DNA of 64,000 nt from Yponomeuta sedellus (Eukaryota; Arthropoda; Insecta; Lepidoptera; Yponomeutidae), in NCBI GenBank assembly GCA_934045075.1, contig OW203725.1, positions 15,498,269 to 15,562,268 of the forward strand. Reading direction: 5' to 3'. Made by a program: the position numbers and the translations under genes. Shown here piece after piece: positions 58,760 through 64,000 of this stretch (position 1 is the stretch's first letter; the number at the start of each line of letters is the position of its first letter). Below the pieces are notes generated by a model. The model was given only the letters and a program-made list of their open reading frames with translations, was not told the DNA's origin and did no database searches.

Positions 58760-59704
58760 ATGTGTGATGAAAAATCAATTAAACAACAAATAATTAAGTC
58801 TGCTGAGGCTGTTAAAAAGAAGGTTCAAAACATGAAAAATACTAAAATGGATTCTGAGTTGGCATTAGAAACTATGTTCAAACCAGTAACAGATCCACTT
58901 AAACAGCTAACGAGAACCCCGTATCAAGAACAGTTAAGTAATGAAGATGTTGATTCGCTTGAACATTTAGCACGACAGTCTACACCTACGAAGAAACGAA
59001 AATTTTCTGAAATTAGCTCTTCAAGGGAATCACTCCAAGAGGTATCGAATGCTAGTAACAGCGATGATAACATAAGTGACTCTGAACTGAATCAAAGTCT
59101 TAGAAATAACATGAGTGACATATTTTTTGAAACAAATTCGGATGGTGCTTCAACACCAAATGCAAAGTCTTTATCGTCATGGTCTTTATCATCAGAAGTA
59201 TTCAAAGATGTACCTTATGGAATTAGATTGGAAAATGGAAAACCTATGATAGGATCAGCACCGCTCTCCATAACTAATGATGCATTTGAAATAGCAGGTC
59301 ATTCGTATGTCAAAACTAATGGACTCAGTGAATTACTTTACAAAAAAAATCCTGATCTAAACATTATCACTGAAGATGATAAAAGGAATTATAAATTTAT
59401 ACTAATAAGCACAAACGCTCATCGACGTAAATATGATCCCAATCAACCAATCAATAGCAACAGAGGATTTAAGTATTTACAAATTGTAAAACCCTTATTA
59501 TGTTCCGCCAATGTTTCCAAAGGAAAGGGTTTATCATTGCTTAAAAAAGTTGATAACAAAGTAGATTACATTTTTTGGAATGATCCAAACGAATTAGTTG
59601 AAACATTGAAATTATTAATAGCTTCGAAAGATGCCGGTAATACTGGCTTAGATGATGAAATTGTATCAGTTTTAACAGAACTGAAAAAACGTGGTGTGAT
59701 ATAA
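58760..59704 (+). CDS. Conserved Polinton-associated protein, DUF8207-like
   Basis: 314 aa, function unknown. The N-terminal half is Ser/Asn/Glu-rich and probably disordered, with a predicted helical start (about 8-30) and a basic, nuclear-signal-like PTKKRKF (76-82). From about 152 it is compact: YGIRLENGKPMIGSAPL, GLSELLYKKNPDL, then ISTNAHRRKYD, and a C-terminal FWNDPNELVETLKLLIASK, AGNTGLDDEIVSVL. These phrases recur in insect genes that travel with Polinton capsid genes. A role in virion or DNA binding is only a guess. An AATAAA follows at 59709-59714. Confidence 0.75.
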   Translation: MCDEKSIKQQIIKSAEAVKKKVQNMKNTKMDSELALETMFKPVTDPLKQLTRTPYQEQLSNEDVDSLEHLARQSTPTKKRKFSEISSSRESLQEVSNASNSDDNISDSELNQSLRNNMSDIFFETNSDGASTPNAKSLSSWSLSSEVFKDVPYGIRLENGKPMIGSAPLSITNDAFEIAGHSYVKTNGLSELLYKKNPDLNIITEDDKRNYKFILISTNAHRRKYDPNQPINSNRGFKYLQIVKPLLCSANVSKGKGLSLLKKVDNKVDYIFWNDPNELVETLKLLIASKDAGNTGLDDEIVSVLTELKKRGVI

Positions 59705-59772
59705 AATGAATAAATACTTATGTAATCTATATTTTATTTTATTTCTACTCTAACCTTCACACTATTTACAAG

Positions 59773-60135
59773 ATGAATATAGATAAATTTGGACATCATG
59801 TTCATAAAAGACTGCGTGTGTCAGATCCATTAAATTTGGTTCCTATAAACACAGGGCTAAGTAAAAATGAGTCAGGAGTTTACGACTTAAAACAATGTAT
59901 ATTGAGAGGATTACCGTTAGCTGTAGCAGCAGATGAAGCTGTTAGCAAGGAGTATGTAGAAAAAAACAATAAATTATATTGTAAAAAACAAGATTTCATT
60001 AATGAACTTAAAAGTATAAAAACTCAAATACAACTGCTACAGAAACAGTTAGATGAGAAGTGTTCAAAGGTAGAAGCGAGTAATATTATTAAAGATCATA
60101 TAGTAGCACTCAGAGACTCATCGAAACCAGCATGA
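59773..60135 (+). CDS. Small coiled-coil Polinton protein
   Basis: 120 aa. MNIDKFGHHVHKRL start, then RGLPLAVAADEAVSKEYV (45-62), then a probable coiled coil (about 70-105, heptad-like Leu/Ile in NELKSIKTQIQLLQKQL). The DEAVSKEYV phrase resembles DAVNKKYVD-type repeats known from phage tail-fibre proteins, so a fibre or spike role is possible but unproven. Its stop overlaps the integrase start (ATGA at 60132-60135). Confidence 0.65.
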   Translation: MNIDKFGHHVHKRLRVSDPLNLVPINTGLSKNESGVYDLKQCILRGLPLAVAADEAVSKEYVEKNNKLYCKKQDFINELKSIKTQIQLLQKQLDEKCSKVEASNIIKDHIVALRDSSKPA

Positions 60136-61064
60136 GCAAACAATCTGTTGTAAATGAAATCCATAAAGCAGCTAGAAGAAATTTCCCACGTCGTTCTGTT
60201 ATTTTAAAAGGGATTGATGATTTATGGCAAGCCGATTTGATTGATATGCAAAACTATCAGAAGGTTAACAAAGGATTCAAATTTATTTTAGTAGTCATCG
60301 ATGCTTTTTCTAAATACGCATGGATCGCTCCATTAAAGAATAAAACAAAAACTGAGGTGTCTCTAGCGTTTGATAAGGTTTTACAAGAAGGCCGATCACC
60401 TGCTAATTTACAAACCGACAAGGGTACCGAATTTCACAATGACGTTTTTCAGAAGCTTACGAACCGATGGAAAATAAATCATTATTCAACTTATTCAACA
60501 AAAAAAGCGTCTATAGTAGAAAGATTAATAAGAACTTTGAAGAGCAAGTTGTTTAAACATTTTAGCTTGTTTGGAAATTATAAGTGGATTGGAGAACCTT
60601 TATGTGATATAGTTAAGAGCTATAATAATACTATGCATCGCACTACAAAACATATGCCGTCTGAAATAAACAAGTTAAATGAATCACTCGTTGCATGTAA
60701 TATAAACAAATCACAACCTTCCTTACCTGCAAAGAAAATTAAATTTCGTGTTGGAGACTTTGTCCGTATCAGCAAGCACAAAGGAGATTTTCAAAAAGGA
60801 TATACACCAAACTGGTCTACCGAATTATTCACTGTTGTAAAAGTAATAAAATCTATACCCACAACATATTACATACGAGATCAACATTGTATACCAATAA
60901 AAGGTTGTTTTTACGAACACGAACTGCAAAAAACTAGCTGTCCCAATATTTATTTAGTTGAGAAGGTAATTAAAAAAAAGGGAAACAAATATCTTGTTAA
61001 ATGGCTCGGCTTAGGTCAAGAGGAAAATAGTTGGATTAATAAAAGTGCTATAATAAAGCATTGA
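60132..61064 (+). CDS. Polinton retroviral-type integrase with chromodomain
   Basis: 310 aa. DDE core: Asp in WQADLIDM (35 or 38), Asp96 in LQTDKGTEF, Glu130 in ASIVERLIRTLK; 33 residues separate D96 and E130, as expected. An SH3-like segment follows (about 204-264, FRVGDFVRISK...GYTPNWSTELF), then a chromodomain (about 272-303, IYLVEKVI...YLVKWLG...SWI). The enzyme joins element ends to chromosomal DNA; the chromodomain may steer it to marked chromatin. A zinc finger is not obvious at the short N-terminus. The ATG overlaps the previous stop by ATGA, suggesting coupled translation. Intact. Confidence 0.92.
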   Translation: MSKQSVVNEIHKAARRNFPRRSVILKGIDDLWQADLIDMQNYQKVNKGFKFILVVIDAFSKYAWIAPLKNKTKTEVSLAFDKVLQEGRSPANLQTDKGTEFHNDVFQKLTNRWKINHYSTYSTKKASIVERLIRTLKSKLFKHFSLFGNYKWIGEPLCDIVKSYNNTMHRTTKHMPSEINKLNESLVACNINKSQPSLPAKKIKFRVGDFVRISKHKGDFQKGYTPNWSTELFTVVKVIKSIPTTYYIRDQHCIPIKGCFYEHELQKTSCPNIYLVEKVIKKKGNKYLVKWLGLGQEENSWINKSAIIKH

Positions 61065-61113
61065 AGTATATTACTACAGATTAGTTAACTTATTTTTCAT
61101 TACATCGTTAGTT

Positions 61114-61842
61114 ATGAAAGGGAAAGGACTTCTCAATACTTTAATCAATAATTTACCAATAGAGTTACACTTACCAGGCTACAACTACTGCGGTCCAGGT
61201 ACTCGATTACAAGAACGTTTGCAAAGAGGCGATAAAGGCATAAACCCTTTGGACAGCGCTTGTATGCTGCACGACATAGCTTATTCAAAGTATTCAAGTT
61301 TAGAAGATCGGCATAAGGCTGACTTAGAGCTAAGAAAGATGGCAAAGCAACGATTAAAATCAGAAGATGCTAGCAGAGGTGAAAAAGTTGCATCATGGTT
61401 GGTGAATAAAGTAATGAAAGCAAAAATTAAATCGGGTGCTGGAATTAAATCATTCAAAACTTCTATGGCTAAATTAAAATCGCATCTGAAAAAAAAGAAA
61501 CCTAAAAATATTCAAGATGCTATTCAGTTTGCATACTTAGCAGCAAAAAAAATATTTCATAAGAAAAATAATATGAAGCTGCCAAGAATTATTCCCATCC
61601 CTAAAACTGGAGGAATACTTCCACTCATTCCTATTTTTGCTGGTCTATCAGCATTGGGTTCTTTAGCTGGAGGTATTGGTGGAATAGCAAAAGCAGTTAA
61701 TGATTACAAGTCAGCCCAAAAAAATCTTTCTGAATCCGTGCGTCACAATAAAATGATGGAATCGATCTCCTTAGGCAAAGGTTTATACATCAAACCATAC
61801 AAGACAGGTAAGGGATTGTGCGTACATTCTTCAAAAAACTAG
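61114..61842 (+). CDS. Parvovirus-type phospholipase A2 capsid-associated protein
   Basis: 242 aa. PLA2 core: calcium loop YCGPGT (25-30), catalytic dyad HDIAY with H53 and D54, and a supporting Asp70 in the KADLEL helix. This is the pattern of the parvoviral VP1 unique region, where the enzyme opens endosomal membranes during entry. After a Lys-rich middle (about 98-155) comes a Gly-rich hydrophobic segment (166-195) that may insert in membranes, then a basic GKGLYIKPYKTGKGL end reminiscent of small DNA-condensing or minor capsid peptides. The last codons, TCA AAA AAC TAG, form an A AAA AAC heptamer directly before the stop (see findings). It overlaps the protease frame by about 25 nt. Confidence 0.88.
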   Translation: MKGKGLLNTLINNLPIELHLPGYNYCGPGTRLQERLQRGDKGINPLDSACMLHDIAYSKYSSLEDRHKADLELRKMAKQRLKSEDASRGEKVASWLVNKVMKAKIKSGAGIKSFKTSMAKLKSHLKKKKPKNIQDAIQFAYLAAKKIFHKKNNMKLPRIIPIPKTGGILPLIPIFAGLSALGSLAGGIGGIAKAVNDYKSAQKNLSESVRHNKMMESISLGKGLYIKPYKTGKGLCVHSSKN

Positions 61843-62213
61843 TTAAAAGGTTACCCAGACGAGCACTGAGTAATATAGATTTAATATATTATACTCGGGA
61901 CATCCCATACTTTCGAGGTGTCTATATGAGAGACACTTTACCAAGCAAATCAAATAACATCGAGTGCGCTATCCTGAATCTAGATAATTCAATAAATCCG
62001 GGAACTCACTGGGTAGCCTACATTAAGATAAATAATTACAGCGTGTACTTTGATAGTTATGGTTTAAAACCACCTGTAGAATTAATCAAGTACTTAACAA
62101 AAAACACTAACGTTTATTATAGTTATATGAACTATCAACAAAACAACACCTATAATTGCGGTCATTTATGCATAAAATTTTTAAAAACATTCTGGTTGAA
62201 ACATTTATATTAA
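61818..62213 (+). CDS. Adenain-type cysteine protease, probably expressed by -1 frameshift
   Basis: Open from 61812 (TAA at 61809-61811) to 62213. Numbered from 61818 (a GTG, not ATG) it has 131 codons. Catalytic triad candidates: His64 (GTHWVAY), Asp79 (YFDSYG) and Cys114 (YNCGHLC), with Gln108 as likely oxyanion residue. Adenain-like proteases cleave capsid precursors during maturation. The conserved-looking IPYFRGVYMRDTLP lies before and across the first in-frame ATG (61926), which would therefore cut into the fold. Start at a non-AUG codon or entry by -1 shift from the PLA2 gene is more likely. The listed start marks the open frame, not a proven start codon. Confidence 0.8.
   Translation: MRTFFKKLVKRLPRRALSNIDLIYYTRDIPYFRGVYMRDTLPSKSNNIECAILNLDNSINPGTHWVAYIKINNYSVYFDSYGLKPPVELIKYLTKNTNVYYSYMNYQQNNTYNCGHLCIKFLKTFWLKHLY
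61833..61873 (+). promoter_or_regulatory. Candidate -1 ribosomal frameshift signal
   Basis: Slippery A AAA AAC at 61833-61839 in the PLA2 frame, stop TAG at 61840-61842, then an 11-nt spacer and a weak stem (TTAC 61851-61854 with GTAA 61870-61873, CAG 61856-61858 with CTG 61866-61868). A -1 slip reads AAA AAA CTA GTT into the protease frame. Confidence 0.6.
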
Positions 62214-62244
62214 GAAATCATAAACTATTCTCACCATTATTACG

Positions 62245-62916
62245 ATGTCATTCACGCTATCAATAACCGGTTGTAAACCAGCTTTGTCAACATTTTATTC
62301 GCCGGCTCTGCAGCTTGATGGTGAATATGAATGTGGGCTGATCTTTTTTTCGACGTTTAATTCGATTCCTAACATAGAATGCTACAACAACAAATTTCAT
62401 TATGGCGACAACGAAATGATTGAAATACCCGAAGGATCATACGAGCTATTAGATATAAATGACTTTTTAAAAACAAATTTAGTAGACTGTACGTTTAATT
62501 TGATATGTAACAATAACACTTTGAGCACAAAAATAATTTGTTCAAAAGATATTCATTTTGAGAAATCCGGTTCAATCGGAAGGATATTGGGTTTTGGAAA
62601 TCAGACTCTTAAAGCTAATATATTACATGAGTCTCTCTTCCCTGTAAACATTCTACCAACAACCATCGTTCGAATAGAATGTGATATCGTGAGCGGATCG
62701 TACATAAATGGGAAGCCTAGCCATATAATTTACGAATTTGCACCTAATGTACCGCCAGGGTACAGGATTATAGAAATCCCAAAAAATTTGATATATTTCC
62801 CAGTAAATCAAAATACAGTTAGCGAGATTAATATAAGGATTTTGGATGCAAATAACAACCTTATAAATCTACGACAAGAAGAACTACAGTTATATTTACA
62901 CCTAAGACGAAAATGA
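62245..62916 (+). CDS. Polinton minor capsid protein (penton-like)
   Basis: 223 aa, mostly beta-rich. Notable phrases are MSFTLSITGCKPALSTFYSP, then IPEGSYELLDINDFLK and IGRILGFGNQTL. In Polintons a protein of this size beside the major capsid gene forms the single jelly-roll vertex subunit. The call rests on position, size and these phrases. Its stop overlaps the next ORF's start (ATGA, 62913-62916). Confidence 0.72.
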   Translation: MSFTLSITGCKPALSTFYSPALQLDGEYECGLIFFSTFNSIPNIECYNNKFHYGDNEMIEIPEGSYELLDINDFLKTNLVDCTFNLICNNNTLSTKIICSKDIHFEKSGSIGRILGFGNQTLKANILHESLFPVNILPTTIVRIECDIVSGSYINGKPSHIIYEFAPNVPPGYRIIEIPKNLIYFPVNQNTVSEINIRILDANNNLINLRQEELQLYLHLRRK

Positions 62917-63059
62917 TAGATTTCATAAATAAAACATTGGTACCCGAAACCAAAGATCTCAGTACAACACATCCACCGCAACAGAAACCACCTGCTAAAA
63001 AGAAAAAACTGACTAAGGAAAATAAACAATTTCTCAGATACTTAAAAGTCATAAAATGA
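62913..63059 (+). CDS. 48-residue basic, proline/lysine-rich peptide
   Basis: A short ORF with both ends fused to neighbours by ATGA: its ATG overlaps the penton stop and its TGA overlaps the capsid start (63056-63059). The sequence has PPQQKPPAKKKKL and a helical C-terminus. Too short to assign, but its exact fit between two capsid genes argues that it is real. It may be a virion cement or DNA-binding peptide. Confidence 0.6.
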   Translation: MIDFINKTLVPETKDLSTTHPPQQKPPAKKKKLTKENKQFLRYLKVIK

Positions 63060-64000
63060 ATATCTTAAATATCTTGGATTCTTTCGCCTACGACAACAGC
63101 ATTGAAAGCTACCAAATCCATTCGTATAAGCCCTACATTAATAGTTTTAACAAAAACGATGAAATACGCATTCCCATCAATCAACAAGACTTATACGTCT
63201 TACCGTCACAGAGTACACTATACATCGAAGGTTCTATCACAGTGCACCGTCCAAATGGCGATAAAAAAGAGAGAGTGAGTAATATTGAGTTGGTGAATAA
63301 TGCAGCGCTTTTTCTTTTCCAAGACATTCGATATGAACTAAATGGCGTAGAAATTGATAGGATAAAAAATGCTGGGATCACAACTACTATTAAATCATTG
63401 CTCTCGATGAATGAAAATGAATCAAAAATGTCACGGCTATGGGGGTGGGACATTGATGGAATAAAAAATACTACTGGTAATTTTTCCGCCTGTATCCCAT
63501 TGAATAAAGTTTTAGGTTTCGCTGAAGATTATAATAAAATAATAATGAACTGTAAACATGAGCTGGTTCTTTTGCGTAGTAATACAAACCTTAATTCTAT
63601 TAAATTAACCACTAATGAAGTGTTAGATGACATAACCATTAACAAAATTGTATGGAGAGTACCGCATATAAAAGTATCTGATCGTGAAAGAGTTAACTTG
63701 CTGAGATGTTTGGAGAAAGATAGACCTATCAGTTTAGCATTTAGGAATTGGGATCTCTATGAATACCCTCTTTTACCACAGACTACAAAACATACTTGGT
63801 CTATAAAAACCACATCTCAATTAGAGAAACCACGTTATGTGATTATTGGTTTACAAACTAATCGGAAAAGTTTAGGTATGAAAGACATGTCTCACTTTGA
63901 TCATTGTTATGTACGTGATGTCAAGGTTTTTTTAAATTCAACTTACTTTCCATATGAAAGTCTCAATATTAAGTTTACTGAAGAAAGGTATATGATATTA
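63056..64000 (+). CDS. Polinton major capsid protein (hexon-like), cut by window edge
   Basis: At least 315 codons, open at the right edge. It begins MNILNILDSFAYDNSIESYQ. Motifs include EIRIPINQQDLYVLPSQS, VNNAALFLFQDIRYELNGVE and IDRIKNAGITTTIKSLLS. Beta-rich sequence and placement after the penton gene match the double jelly-roll major capsid protein of Polintons and adintoviruses. No stop or frameshift in the visible part. Confidence 0.8.
   Translation, partial: MNILNILDSFAYDNSIESYQIHSYKPYINSFNKNDEIRIPINQQDLYVLPSQSTLYIEGSITVHRPNGDKKERVSNIELVNNAALFLFQDIRYELNGVEIDRIKNAGITTTIKSLLSMNENESKMSRLWGWDIDGIKNTTGNFSACIPLNKVLGFAEDYNKIIMNCKHELVLLRSNTNLNSIKLTTNEVLDDITINKIVWRVPHIKVSDRERVNLLRCLEKDRPISLAFRNWDLYEYPLLPQTTKHTWSIKTTSQLEKPRYVIIGLQTNRKSLGMKDMSHFDHCYVRDVKVFLNSTYFPYESLNIKFTEERYMIL

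Larger units (their letters stand above)
57989..64000 (+). mobile_element. Polinton/Maverick (adintovirus-like) element, partial
   Basis: Nine co-directional ORFs from ATPase to major capsid with only short gaps. Polymerase B and the terminal inverted repeats are not visible. The left boundary lies somewhere between about 56.6 and 57.99 kb; the right boundary is outside the window. Confidence 0.88.

Noticed and set aside
61818..61820. GTG as the true start codon of the protease
   Set aside because: GTG initiation is not expected in an insect host; the -1 frameshift site explains the missing AUG better. It is still not excluded.

Overview
The window looks like moth or butterfly (Lepidoptera) nuclear DNA. 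It is AT-rich and gene-poor. It carries many tRNA-headed and 5S-rRNA-headed SINE copies, 3' fragments of RTE-type LINEs, foldback MITEs, an insect BEL/Pao retrotransposon, the last two exons of an insect-type neuroligin, and a Polinton/Maverick (adintovirus-like) gene block. No bacterial or organellar features are present. Species cannot be named from sequence alone.

Layout. 1-14.6 kb is repeat-rich DNA without a convincing gene. 14.6-22.7 kb holds a young BEL/Pao element on the minus strand (15544-22060: 240-bp LTRs, 5-bp target duplication, one 1751-codon Gag-Pol ORF), inserted between two diverged ~200-bp direct repeats. 22.7-50.4 kb is a mosaic of SINEs, LINE tails, MITEs and unassigned sequence. 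50.47-52.20 kb carries two minus-strand exons of a neuroligin: the end of the cholinesterase-like ectodomain, then the stalk, single membrane span and cytoplasmic tail. 52.2-57.9 kb is probably neuroligin intron; it holds a mixed inverted/direct repeat cluster, a 6 x 104-bp array of tRNA-like monomers, two SINE composites and several hairpins.

57.99-64.0 kb (cut by the window edge) holds nine tightly packed plus-strand ORFs of a Polinton: packaging ATPase, a DUF8207-like protein, a small coiled-coil protein, a DDE integrase with SH3-like and chromo domains, a parvovirus-type phospholipase A2 protein, an adenain-type cysteine protease, a probable minor capsid (penton), a 48-aa basic peptide and a probable major capsid protein open at the edge. 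All are intact as far as seen. Three gene pairs join by ATGA stop/start overlaps. The protease has no usable AUG; its frame is reached by a -1 shift at an A AAA AAC heptamer directly before the PLA2 stop codon. Integrase would insert the DNA; ATPase, protease and the capsid proteins would package and mature particles; PLA2 probably helps membrane escape. DNA polymerase B and both terminal repeats are not seen in the window.

The most useful things to follow up are the apparent -1 frameshift fusion in the Polinton, its probable position antisense inside a neuroligin intron, and a tRNA-SINE family whose copies are repeatedly inverted (snap-back) duplications flanked by 8-13 bp target duplications.
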